Shown in pieces: positions 1-12,700 of a stretch of DNA of 64,000 bases. Both the position numbers and the translations under genes were made by a program. The notes under the pieces are model-generated. The model did no database searches. It was given only the letters and a program-made list of their open reading frames with translations, and was not told the DNA's origin. Positions within the stretch are counted from its first letter, which is position 1, and every line of letters begins with the position of its first letter. The stretch spans positions 81,432,315-81,496,314 of the forward strand of contig NC_092628.1 in NCBI RefSeq assembly GCF_039555335.1, given 5' to 3'. This DNA comes from Amphiura filiformis (Eukaryota; Echinodermata; Ophiuroidea; Amphilepidida; Amphiuridae).

Positions 1-629
1 AAGAACTGAGTCAACTGTTATAGAGGGGTTTTGAAAACTAAATTTCAAATCAACCTGCCCATCGATCCAACTTACAGGTGTCTTTTAGTCATGTAGTAGC
101 TGTAGGCCTACAGAGAAGCCCGAGGAGAAGAGCAGACTTGATCCAAGCATAACATTAATATTCTCAGGAATTGACAACATAAATCAAACATACATGTTCC
201 AATGAATTAGCAGGCTATCAAGCTACAAGAGGCCCAACCATGAAGCAACACACGAGAGTAGATAGATAAGCCTACTTCCAATCCCCGGCCAAAGTTGTAA
301 CAGGCTGGAATAGATAGTACCAAAATTAATTATACAGTGTTAGCACATATCATCATGGACTTCAAAACCAAACTTCAAACCTTTCTGGGTTACTAAGGGC
401 CGAAGCCCACTCACCCAAGCCACATTACATGATTATGACCCGACCCTCCCCTAACAAGGAACTTGCAACCAAGTGAGAAGAGGGGGACAAGTTCGTGTAA
501 ATTCACCACTAGCCGGATTTATATTGTTCAGTTTATCATTAATGAAAGAACCAACATTTACTATGTAATCCACATCGTCATCGTCATTAAAACAATATTT
601 ATACCTTTGTCTCTGTGTTCTGTGAAAAG
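1..629. other. Upstream region of the + strand gene
   Basis: No coding exon is supported here. In the frame of the first exon there is a stop at 588-590 and the first ATG is at 630, so the segment probably contains the promoter and 5' untranslated region of the + strand gene. I see no clear TATA box or CpG island. Confidence 0.4.
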
Positions 630-794
630 ATGTGGGTTTTCGGCGCAGATTCCGACTCAGAATACGTCGAGTATGAAGATGAATTGATCAATCCCGGAAA
701 AGAGTTTAATATGAGAACAAAAGATGCTATCAGTGTGAAGGCTCAACGAAGACACGTCAAGCTTGGAATCCAAAGAAAGACAGGGTATTACCAG
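630..794 (+). CDS. Exon 1 of the coiled-coil gene
   Basis: This exon has the first ATG after an in-frame stop at 588-590. It encodes 55 codons (MWVFGADSDSEYVEYEDEL, later KTGYYQ) and ends CAG|GTAAGG in phase 0. The N-terminus is acidic and then turns basic. Confidence 0.75.
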
Positions 795-3700
795 GTAAGG
801 ATCATTATGGGACTTTGAGTTTATATGCCCAGCCATTGGGTAAACCGGTGGTGATACCAGAACAAAATGGGGGAGGCATGGGGGAAAAGTGAATTTCAGG
901 GAGGGCGGTGACAAAATCCGACAAAATAATGTTTGATTTAGTTTGTTTTAAACGACCTTCCCGTACTTTGACAAAGTAGGTATCTACTGCTGATAGTGGT
1001 CTTGATAAAGTAGCTATAATACTGCTGTTATAAGTTTTTATAAAGTTGCTATCTATTGCTGATAGGGGACTTGATGAAGTAGCTATCTACTGCTGATAGG
1101 GTCTTGATGAAGTAGCTACAATACTGCTGTTATAAGTTTTTATAAAGTTGCTATCTACTGCTGATAGGGGACTTGATGACGTAGCTATCTACTGCTGATA
1201 GGGTCTTGATGAAATAGCTATCCCGGGGTAGCTATCTACTGCTGACAGAATCTTGATGAAGTAACTATCTACTGCTGATAGTAGTCTTGATGACGTAATT
1301 ATAAAAAAAAAAAATTAAAAACCCTCTAAAACAACCCAAATATGAGAGGGTTAGGGCTCGCATGCACCACCCTCATCTCAGATAGTCCTATATGATGAAA
1401 CGCATAAATGGCCAACGTTGATTGGTGAAAACCTTATTGGCCGAACAAATCTATTTCAAACATGCAACAATAGACAATCGCGTCTGTTTATTATTATTCT
1501 CTTTTATAGCTGCAAACTCGCAATTCAAGTCGTTCCGGTCGTCCTACCACCACCCATTTCTATAGCGGACATCACTGGGAAATTGGACCCGTGTCGAGTT
1601 TAGGGGTAGGGAAATGGACTTCGATGAGAAAATGCGAAATCCACTCTTACTGGAGCATACGACAAGGAGACTGACTCTGGCCGCTGTTGACGGGTAAGTA
1701 TCGAACGGGATGTTACAAGTTGTATTAAACTAAATGTTGCATTAAGGAAACCACATTTAGTTCCTGATAATGTTGATAATGTCAATACAAAGAGAGGTTT
1801 TTCTTTTTCAGTACATTTCTTTTGAGTAGTAATTATTATTATTTCAACGATTAATTGCACAGCTTAAAATAGCTATTGATGACTTCCAAGTATCTACTTC
1901 TATCTACTTGATTGCTATTAATGATGAATTGTTAGTAGCTTTCTAACTATCAAAATGGGCAACTGCAGATCCGTCAGATAACGCTTTTCCAATGGGAAAT
2001 GAACTCTGCTGCTTGGATGATGTCACGATGAGCTTAGCATTTATTCCGTTGTTGAAAAGCGTGTTCCGACGGATCTGCACTTGACCGGCCTCCTATCTAT
2101 ACTGTTGATATCCAGCTTGTGATTGATAGTGATCTTGATGGATGAAGTAGCTATATCTACTGCTGATAATGTACTTTCTGAAGTAGCTATCTAGGCCTAC
2201 TGCTGATAGTATTTTGATGAAGTATATTATCTATCGCTGATAGTGGTCTTGATATAGTAGCTATCTACTGCTGATAGTGGTCTTGATGAAGTAGCTATCT
2301 ACTGCTGATAGTGGTCTTGATGAAGTAGCTATCTACTGCTGATAGTGGTCTTGATAAAGTAGGTATCTATTGCTAATAGTGGTCGTGATGAAGTTGCTAT
2401 CTATTGCTGATAGTGGTCGTGGTGAAGTAGCTATCTACTGCCGATTTTGATCTTGATGAAGATTAAGTGGTCACTTCTGCTGATAGCGGTCTTGATGAAG
2501 TAGCTACCTAGATATCTACTGCTGATATTGGTCTTGATGAAGTACCCAGCAAACACAAAACGTTTCCTACATCATTCGCCAAATGTTAGAAAAGGTTGTC
2601 AGAAAACGTTTAAATGTCGGGTTATATAAAGGGTATAAAGGGTATAAAACGTTTTCATAACATTTTTGATAACCTCCTGCAAATATTCTAACATAATGTT
2701 ATTTAAGTGTTGACAAAATATTTAGAAAAAATGTTTGCAAAAAATATTTCACAATAACATTTGGAAAACATTTTAAAAATAGTTTTGTAGTGTGTTTTCA
2801 TACATAACGTTTTAAATAACCCGACATTTGAATGTTATCAAAACGTTTTTACCAAAACCAAAAACCCAAAATATAACCTGTTTAAAACGTTTTAAAAACG
2901 TTTTGTGTTTGCTGGGTAGCTCTCTAATGCAGCCCGATGGTCTTGATGAAGTAGCTATCTAATGCAGCCCGATAGTGGTCTTGATGACATAGTTACATCT
3001 ACTGCTGATAATGGTCTTTCTGAAGTAACTGTCTACTGCTGATAGGTACAAGGTGTCCTGATGAAGTAGTTATATACGGCTGATAGTGGCCTTGATGAAG
3101 TAGCTGTCTACTGCTGATAGTGGTCTTGACGAAGAAGCTATCTACTGCTCATAGTGGTCTTGATAAAGTAGCTATCTACTGCTAATAGTGGTCTTGTTGA
3201 AGTAGCTCTATCTACTGCTGATAGTGGTATTGATGAAGCAGTAATATACTGTGGATAGTGGCCTTGATGAAGTATATAGGTATCTATTGCTGACAGTGGT
3301 CTTAATTGGTGAAGGAGCTATCTACTGCCGATTTTGATCTTGATGAAGTAGCTATCTACTGCTGATATTGGTCCTGATGAAGTAGCTATCTACCGCTGAT
3401 AGAGGTCTTGATGAAGTAGGTATTTACTGCTGATAGTGGTTTTGATGACGTTTCTATCTAACTGCTGATAGGGGTCTTGATGAAGTAGCTATCTACTGCT
3501 GATAGTGTTTTGATGAAGTACCTATCTAACCGCTGATAGGGGTCTTGATGAAGTAGCTATCTACTGCTGATAGTAGTCTTGATGAAGTAATTATACACCT
3601 GCTTAATTAATCAATAGTGGTCTTGATGAAGTACCTATATCTACTGCTGATAGTAGTCTTGATGAAGTAGCTATCTACTGCTGATAGCAGTCTTGATGAA

Positions 3701-6700
3701 GTAGCTATCTACTGCTGATAGTAGTCTTGATGAAATACCTACATCTACTGCTGATAGTAGTCTTGATGAAGTAGCTATCTACTGCTGATAATGGTCTTGA
3801 TGAAGTAGCTATCTACTGCTGATAATGGTCTTGATGAAGTAGTTATATAATGCTGATAGTGGTCTTGATGAAGTACCTATATCTACTGCTGATAATGGTC
3901 TTTCTGAAGTAGCTATCTACTGCTGATAGTGGTCTTGATGAAGTAGTTATATAATGCTGATAGTGGCCTTGCTATCTATTGCTGATAGTGGCCTTGATGA
4001 AGTAGCTATCTACTACTGATAGTAGTCTTGATAAAGTTGGTATCTATTGCTGAGTGGTCTTGACGAAGTAGTTATATACTGCTGTAGTGGCCTTGATGAA
4101 GTAGCTATCAACTGCTAATAGTGGTCTTGATGAAGTAGCTATCTAATGCTAATTATAGTGGTCACTTCTGCTGATATAGTTGTCTTGATGAAGTAGCTAC
4201 CTAGCAACCTACTGCTGATAGAGGTCTTGAAGAGGTAGCTATCTAATGCAGCCCGATAGTGGTCTTGATGAGGTAGCTATCTACTGCTAATAGTGGTCTT
4301 GATGAAGTAGCTATCTACTGCTGATAATGGTCTTGATGAAGTAGCTATCTACTGCTGATAATGGTCTTGATGAAGTAGTTATATAATGCTGATAGTGGTC
4401 TTGATGAAGTACCTATATCTACTGCTGATAATGGTCTTTCTGAAGTAGCTATCTACTGCTGATAGTGGTCTTGATGAAGTAGTTATATAATGCTGACAGT
4501 GGCCTTGCTATCTATTGCTGATAGTGGCCTTGATGAAGTAGCTATCTACTACTGATAGTAGTCTTGATAAAGTTGGTATCTATTGCTGAGTGGTCTTGAC
4601 GAAGTAGTTATATACTGCTGTAGTGGCCTTGATGAAGTAGCTATCAACTGCTAATAGTGGTCTTGTTGAAGTAGCTATCTACTGCTGATAGTGGTCTTGA
4701 TGAGGTACTATCTAATGCAGCCCGATAGTGGTCTTGATGAGGTAGTTATCTACTGCTAATAGTGGTATTGATGAAGTAGCTATATCTACTGCTGATGATG
4801 GTCTTTCTGAAGTAGCTATCTACTGCTGATAGGTGTTTTGATGAAGTAGTTATCTATTGCTGATAGTGGTCCTGAAGAAGTGGCCTTGATGAAGTAGCTA
4901 TCTAGTTATCTACTGCTGATAGTGGTCTTGATGAAGTAGCTATCTAATGCAGCCCAAAAGTGGTCTTGATGAAGTATCTACTGCTAATAGTGGTCTTGTT
5001 GAAGCAGCACTATCTACTGCTGATAATGGTCTTTCTGAAGTAGCTGTCTACTGCTGATAGGTGTCCTGATGAAGTAGTTATACGGCTGATAGTGGCCTTG
5101 ATGAAGTAGCGGTCTACTGCTGATAGTGGTCTTGATGAAGTAGCTATATCTATTGCTGATAGTGGTATTGATAAAGTAGTAATATACTGCTGATAGTGGC
5201 CTTGATGAAGTAGCTGTCTACTGCTGATAGTGGTCTTGATGAAGTATGTATCTACTGCTGAGAGTGGTCTTGATGAAGTAGCTATCTACTGCCGATTTTG
5301 ATCTTGATGAAGTAGCTATCTACTGTTGATATTGGTCCTATTGAAGTAGCTATCTACTGCTGATAGTGGTCTTTCTGAAGTAGCTATCTAACCTCTGATA
5401 GTGGTCTTTCTGAAGTAGCTATCTACTACTGATAGTGGTCTTACTTGTTGAAGTAGTTATATATTGCTGATAGTGGCCTTGATGAAGTAGCTATCTATTG
5501 CTGATAGTGGCCTTGATGAAGTAGTTATATACTGCTGATAGTGGCCCTGATGAAGTAGCTATCAACTGCTAAGAGTGATGCTGTAGCTATCTAATACTGA
5601 TATTAGTCTTGATGAAGTAGATATCTACTGCTAATTATAGTGGTCACTTCTGCTGATATAGTGGTCTTGATGAAGTAGCTACCTAGCAATCTACTGCTGA
5701 TAATGGTCTTGATGAGGTAGCTATCTACTGCTAATAGTGGTCTTGTTGAAGTAGCTCTATCTACTGCTGATAATGGTATTTCTGAAGTAGTTATCTACTG
5801 CTGATAGGTGTCTTGATGAAGTGTTTATACACGGCTGATAGTGGCCTTGATGAAGTAGCTATCTACTGCTGATAGGTGTCTTGATGAATTGGTTATACAC
5901 GGCTGTAGCCGTAGCCACTGCTGATAGTGGTCTTGATATAGTAGCTATCTACTTCTAATTATAGTGGCCACTTCTGCTGATATACGGTAGTGACCTTGAT
6001 GAAGTAGCTACCTAGCTGTCTACTGCTGATAGTGGTCTTGATGAAGTAGCTACCGTAAAATGGGGTAACTTCGGTCAGCGGGGTAACTTTGGTCGGTCAA
6101 ATACATTTTTTTAAATGGTCATATTTTCGTACAGCAATATTGTTTTTAGTCATAGTTGGTGTCAATTTGTTAAGAAATATGTTTGGAAGAAATAATAGTC
6201 GCTCATGTGTAATTTCCTTGAAATTTACTTAAAAAAGCGGATTTTTGACCAAAAATCAGCATTTTTTTACATTTTTTCAGAAAAAATAAAAATCGATATT
6301 TGTGAGCAAGGATGTGTGTTTGATTAATTGTGCAAGGTTTCAAATGTCACAAAAAACAACAACTTGCTCATATTCAGCGAAGATCAATTTTTTTGATTTT
6401 TTTCCTTCATGGAATGTAATACTGTGACCAAAGTTGCGGGGTAGCTTTGGTCAGGTCATTTTTAACCCCTAAGGCACCCTTACAAAATTATTAACAAATC
6501 TTTTTCAACTTCAAGGTGTAGAAGGGAACCCTAATGTCACAAAAAAGAGTTAATTAGAAATATACTTGGTTTTGTTTGGAAGCAGTGGTTTAAAAACTCT
6601 GAAAAGTGCCCAAAGTTACCCCATTTTACGGTATCTAATGCAGCCCGATAGTGGTATTGATGAAGTAGCTATATACTGCTAAGTAATAGTGGCCTTGATG

Positions 6701-9700
6701 AAGTAGCTCTATCTACTGCTGATAATGGTCTTTCGGAAGTAGTTATCTACTGCTGATAGGTGTCTTGATGAAGTGGTTATACACGGCTGATAGTGGCATT
6801 GATGAAATAGCTATCTACTGCTAATAGTGGTCTTGTTGAAGTAGCTCTATCTAGTATCTACTGTTGATAATGGTCTTTCGAAAGTAGTTATCTACTGCTG
6901 ATAGGTGTCTTGATGATGTGGGTATACACGGCTGATGATAGTGGCCTTGATGAAGTAGATATCTACTGCTGATAGTAGTCTTGATGAAATAGCTATCTAC
7001 TGCTGATAGTGGTCTTGATGAAGTAGTTATATACTGCTGAGTGATAGTGTTCCTGATGACGTAGATATCTGCTGCCGATTTTGGTCTTGATGAAGTAGCT
7101 CTACTGCTGATATTGGTCCTGATGAAGTAGCTATCTACTGCTGATATTGGTCCTGATGAAGTAGCTATCTACTGCTGATATTGGTCCTGATGAAGTAGCT
7201 ATCTACTGCTGATATTGGTCCTGATGAAGTAGCTATCTACTGCTGATATTGGTCCTGATGAAGTAGCTATCTACTGCTGATAGTAGTCTTGATAAAGTAA
7301 TTATACGTCTGATTAAAAAAACCCTACATAATCTACTACTGATAATGGTCTTTCTGAAGTAGTTATCTACTGCTGATAGGTTTCTTGATGAAGTGGTTAT
7401 ACATGGCTGATAGTGGCCTTGATGAAGTAGCTATCTACTGCTGATAGTGGCCCTGATGAAGTAGATATCTACTGCCGATTTTGGTCTTGATGAAGTAGCT
7501 ATCTACTGCTGATATTGATCCTGATGAAGTAGCTATCTACTGCTGATTGTAGTCTTGATGAAGTGGCTATCTACTGCTGATAGTGGTCTTACGGAAGAAG
7601 ATATCTACTGCTGATAGTGGCCTTGATGAAGTAGCTATCTATTGGTGATAGTGGTCTTGAGGAAGTATCTATCTACTGCTGAGAGTGGTCTTGATGAAGT
7701 AGCTATCTACTGCTGATAGTGGTCTTGGTGAAGTATATATCTGCTGATATTGGTCGGATGAAGTAGCTGTCTACTGCTGATAGTTTTCTTGATGAAGTAG
7801 CTATACCTACTGCTGATAGTGGTCTAGTTATATAATACTGCTGATAATGGCCTTGATGAAGTAGCTATCTATTGCTGATAGTGGTCTTGAGGAAGTAGCT
7901 ATCTACTGTTGAGATTGATCTTGATGAAGTAGCTATCTAATGCTGATAGTGGTCTTGATGAAGCAGCTATCTACTGTTGATAGTGGTCTTGATGAAGTAG
8001 CTATCTACTGCTGATAGGGGCCTTGATGAAGTAGCTATCTACTGCTGATTGTGGTCTTGATGAAGTAATTATACACCTGAAGTAAAAACAAAAAAGCAAC
8101 TGTGCAAAGAAATAAAAAGTGAATTGTACATTTTGTATGTCATTAATAATATTTTGTTTGCGTACAGTGCCATGGAGTTGGAGCAAATGCGGCGGACTAA
8201 GCATGAGGAACGGGAGAGAGAGATGGCAGTTAGGCTTTACTCGCCAATCAACAGGGAACTTGTTCGACTTATTGCATTCAATGTGGTAAATATAGTTGTG
8301 AATTTGGTTTAAAAAAAGATAAACATTATCTGTAAAAAAAATTTTCATTGGTGAGAGAAAGAGGGCAGTGTTTTTAAATGAATGAACTTATAAAAACACT
8401 GCAAAAAAGGCTTTAGGTACTGTTTTGTCGACAAAATCGGAAACTTTGAATAAAATGATAATATTACTCAAACTTGCATAAAATTATGTTTGAGGGTACT
8501 AGGCATACATGTGATATTTGTAACACATAAAGCAATCGACCATACGCAATACAGGGGTTGGAATTAGTAGTGATTTTGCTTGTCTTACCTCAACTGTTCC
8601 ACTCGAAAATAAAAGGGGACATTAAGGGGACATTTCTGACAGTGAAATCTAACTGCTTATGGGAAAAAGATTAAAAGTATTTTTTTTATTATGAAAATGT
8701 TACATTATAGCTTTAATTTACAACCATATTTCTTGTTTTACACACATCTTCGATGCAACAGGATGAGGAAAAGAAAGAAAAAAGGGCCTACCATGTTCTA
8801 GTAGAGACAGAAAAAGAAAGTGTATTACAACAATTACTTCATGGCACACATCAGAAATCTGTGGATGAACTGATGGAGGAAGAAAGGGAAAGACGTGTGC
8901 AACTCCTGGAAGATCTGACAGACGCTGATAAGGTATAGAATGAACGTTCTGAAAATGAAATCTCACTTCAACGAATATTGGGCTATTCCAGTTGAAATCC
9001 ACACTCCACCTGTGGAAGATTTTGGAAACACCTTCCACAGAGGGAGCAAGTTTTTCAAATGTAATCAGTCAAAGTTAATCATTTTGAAACCCATACTCCC
9101 TCTGTATTATGGCTTTACCTATATCTTCCACAATATTTATTGGTGTATTTCAGATGAAAGTTGCCCGATTGTCTATTCTATTGGAATTTTTTGGTCGGGG
9201 GGGGGGGGGCAAAATAAAATTTGGGGGGCACATATGAAAAAAGTACAGTTGCATCAGGCTTTATTTGGACGATTTGGTAATTTATACATACTATGTTCGC
9301 CCATTATCAGGATGGAAATGGCTTTATCTTTACAATGTGCACACGTAGATTGAAATTTTGTTGTATTTTACACTATTTTGGCCCATGATCGGGCTGTTGG
9401 TAGAAAAGGGGCTCCTTGCCCCTTTTCTTTTCCTTTACCCTCCTAATTTTCTCTTTCACTTTTTGTCAGAGGGGCACTTTTTTCGTTCATTTTTTGTCAG
9501 GGGGCACTCTTCCCCCACCCACCCCACCCCCGCTGGCTATCGGCGTCAAGGACATAGTCGTAGCTCTCACATGCCGTTTAGTCTGTTCAATTTGCTTGTT
9601 TTTATCTCGAGATATGCTTACTTAACAACGAAAGGGTAAAATCACAATTGTGCCACTTTTACATGGGAAGAGGGCTGTACATGTAAATCAATGATAGCAT

Positions 9701-12700
9701 CAAGTTTATCAAGAGTTACTTCATGAAATCAAAATAATGCATCAATTACACAACAATACAAAATTGTTTTTAATGTTTTGTCATGATAAAGGTATAATGA
9801 ATCTCTTTTTACTCTTACGTAAAATTAAACGATAAATAAATATTTCACATTCTGCTGTAAAATTAAATACATGTGCATGTCAATGATTTTACCATGGTAA
9901 AAACTGTTATTTTTGTCATTCAAGACATGTTAAAAGACAAACAAATATTACACACTTATGGGTTAATGAACTTTGACAAGTTCATGAAATTTGATAAATT
10001 CATGAAGTTAGACAAAATAATGCACGCGCGTTGGTGTTGATGCGTCTAATGCACGAGCCCGAGGGGAATGCATTAGACGCATCAACATCAGCTATCATTG
10101 ATTTACATGTACAGCCCTATTCCCTAGTAAAAGTGGCACAATTGTGATTATACCCTTTCGTTCGTAACTAAACATATCTCGAGATTAAAAAGAGCAAATT
10201 GAACAGAATAAACGGTATTTGAGAGCTAAGACTGTACCCTTGACGTTGATATAAGCATCATGTCACAACAGTATTTTCTAATCACCAAAGAGGGCGCTTT
10301 TCACTTGCACAATTTTTTTTTGAGACAGGCTGTATTATAGAAGTGTGTTCTTATCTTCTTTTTTTTTCATTATTTCGGCTTAGGTTGGTCTTAACTCTGG
10401 AATTATGGAAACTGATAAGGCACCAGAAACAGTACAATCTTTGGATTAACGTCAATGTTGCCTCGATGCTTGCTATTGATAAAGATTCATATGTTATCAA
10501 AATTAACAATAGTTAATTAATTGATTTCATAAATAATAAGGATCAACCAACCATCAATGGTTGATCAAAAGATTGAACTAATTTGTTTCCACTGCCTAAA
10601 AAGCATGATTGTCACTCCAATTTCAACCATTTTTGGCAGTATCTTAGTCAGAGTTTAAGTAGGAGAGGCAAAGCCAAATTTGTCATCCCCATTTTCCAAC
10701 TTATTTTTGTCCCTTTTTAGTCATTTTGAGGACACTTTACTCTTTGCCGTCCCAAAAAAACTTCAAGTATATCAAAATTCAAATTCAAAATTCAAGGTAC
10801 ATCTCCACTTATTATATTTGTTTTCATTTTAGGAGCCCCCTTCCGGGGCCCCTTTTGACATTGTTTGCTTTCCTTTTGATCTGATATATACAGTGTACCA
10901 ATGACATGGACTTACAGGCGGTTCTAAAAGGTCTATCCAAAACACATAAGGTGATGCAAGCTTTCCAGTTTGAGCTTATGGGTGCAATAACTGATCTTGA
11001 GGTAAGCCAGTCAAGTGGTATGAAATACAACTGAGATTAATGGGAAGTTGTGTGACACATTATATTATGTGTTAAGTATTGTCATGAATGGTAGCTTGAA
11101 CACATGGGAAAGGTGTGTCTATTTGGTGCAAATATAGATTCTTAAGAAATTACAGTTTGTTTATTATTTTGATAAATAACAAAAACAACACACTGTACTT
11201 TGCTCTGTTGCCTGAACATTACTGAATGAAATAACACCATAGGCATAGAACCTGGGGTGGGGATACCCCCCCTATTTTTGACAGGGGGTGGTCCATACAA
11301 TCATCCCCTCTCCCCTTAATTAAAGTTGACACCTGTATGTGAGTTTCTGTCCAAATTAACCTTATATATTGGCCATTTTAGCCTAAAAAGTGCCAATTTT
11401 TGCACACTAATTTGCATGCATGTATTCCACTTTAGCACCATATTTGACTAGTTTAGCTTCAATATGCCAAATTTTTTTGACCGCATTTGTACAATAAAGT
11501 TATTCTGTCGCCAAAAGGGGCTGCATTCACTATACTTCAAGAAATTTAAGCTCATCCCCCATGTCAAAAAGAAATCTATGCCACTGAATGACACTCATCT
11601 GATTTACAATTCATAATGTTGTTTTTGAAGAAAAAAAATGTTAAAATAAAGTCTGCTCCTGAGTACTGTATAATATACAGACTGAAGAGTGTCCGATATT
11701 AATTCTCACCTTTTTTTACATACCTGTATAATAGGAAGTGAGTCATGAAGAAAGCCATGCTGTTGATGATCTCTACTTGGAACTCAAGGATGACTTTGTC
11801 TCCAGCTTTAGAAGAGCTACACTTCTCATGAAATTCCATATGGCTGTAAGAATCTATGGCATCTGTTGCATGCCACAACAATGTGCTCAATGAGCTTTTT
11901 ATAAATATGCAGATGTGAGAGGATATATTTGGAGCGATTACCAAATAGGATGCAACTCTACTAGTCTTATTACAAGACTGCCCTACCCCAACCCTAACCC
12001 TAAATGAGGATTGGACTCAAGTCTAGCAAGTTGCACCCTATTTGGTAATTGGTGGTAGTGGTGGGGGGGGGGGGTGTTCTATAAAATATTTATCTTTTTA
12101 CAGTTAAGTTAAAGTTACCCAAGTGAACTTGAACAGCACATGAATTCTTTTGCAAACTCTCCATTATTTTCTGTTTCTAGGAAGAAAATGAAAAACGTCG
12201 ACGCATGGCCGACGCCAGGGCCATTTATACTGGGAGGAAAGGTGTTGATTCATATTTCAAGAAATCATTGAATGAGAAAGCAGAAATGCAAGAAGAGTTG
12301 ACTCGAATGTTTGCTGGTGTTATTGTAAGTAAAACAACCCAATATTAGTTTTGGTTTTATCCCAAATGAAGCGCTGCTCACAAGCTTACTAGCTTTGTAA
12401 TAATATACCATAAAGATCTGCCTAATAGCGCATATCGGCTCCCTTGACATAACTGGAATTTTAGGCACAACTAAAAGTGCCCTCCTGTGAAAATTTAACT
12501 ATGAAATAAGGGCACATGCCCTTATTTCTTGGGGGAAATGCCCCCATAGTGCCACCACTGCACTGTGTGCAGTTTGTTGACATGCCTATCTGGTAATGTA
12601 CTGTGCCAAAATTTGTTTTCATCAAATGTTGTGACAATATTTTAATTTTTATTACCTTTTTAACTCTAGCAAGAAGTAACACAAAAAGAATATGTTATGG

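Larger units (their letters stand above)
2100..8080 (+). repeat. 34-bp minisatellite, main array B (intron 2)
   Basis: About 6 kb of head-to-tail units with a 34-bp period, beginning GATAGTGGTCTTGATGAAG and continuing TAGCTATCTACTGCT. Units differ by substitutions and small indels (TATTGG, GGCCTT and GGTGTC variants; an AATGCAGCCCGATAG variant). The unit has stop codons in both orientations and its length is not a multiple of three, so it is not coding. Two MITE-like elements (2545-2916 and 6053-6631) interrupt it. A block of about 350 bp starting at 3781 recurs at 4317, 536 bp downstream. Confidence 0.97.
1694..8167 (+). other. Intron 2 of the coiled-coil gene
   Basis: This 6.5 kb intron is almost entirely 34-bp minisatellite, interrupted by two MITE-like elements. 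A small hairpin repeat lies at 1964-2079. The 3' end has TTTGCGTACAG as acceptor. Confidence 0.75.
8933..10893 (+). other. Intron 4 of the coiled-coil gene
   Basis: The intron holds a truncated copy of the CTATTCCAG fold-back family (8980-9188), a G-homopolymer and C/G-rich stretch with no assigned identity (about 9196-9535), and a large fold-back element (9539-10251). The remaining 640 bp is AT-rich without visible structure. Confidence 0.6.

Noticed and set aside
2100-8080. CRISPR-like or protein-coding repeat array
   Set aside because: Units are directly adjacent without spacers, contain stops, have a length not divisible by three, and the context is a eukaryotic intron.
12000-12012. Telomeric repeat (CCCTAACCCTAAA)
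   Set aside because: Only about two units, inside the loop of a fold-back repeat, so not a telomere or clear interstitial array.
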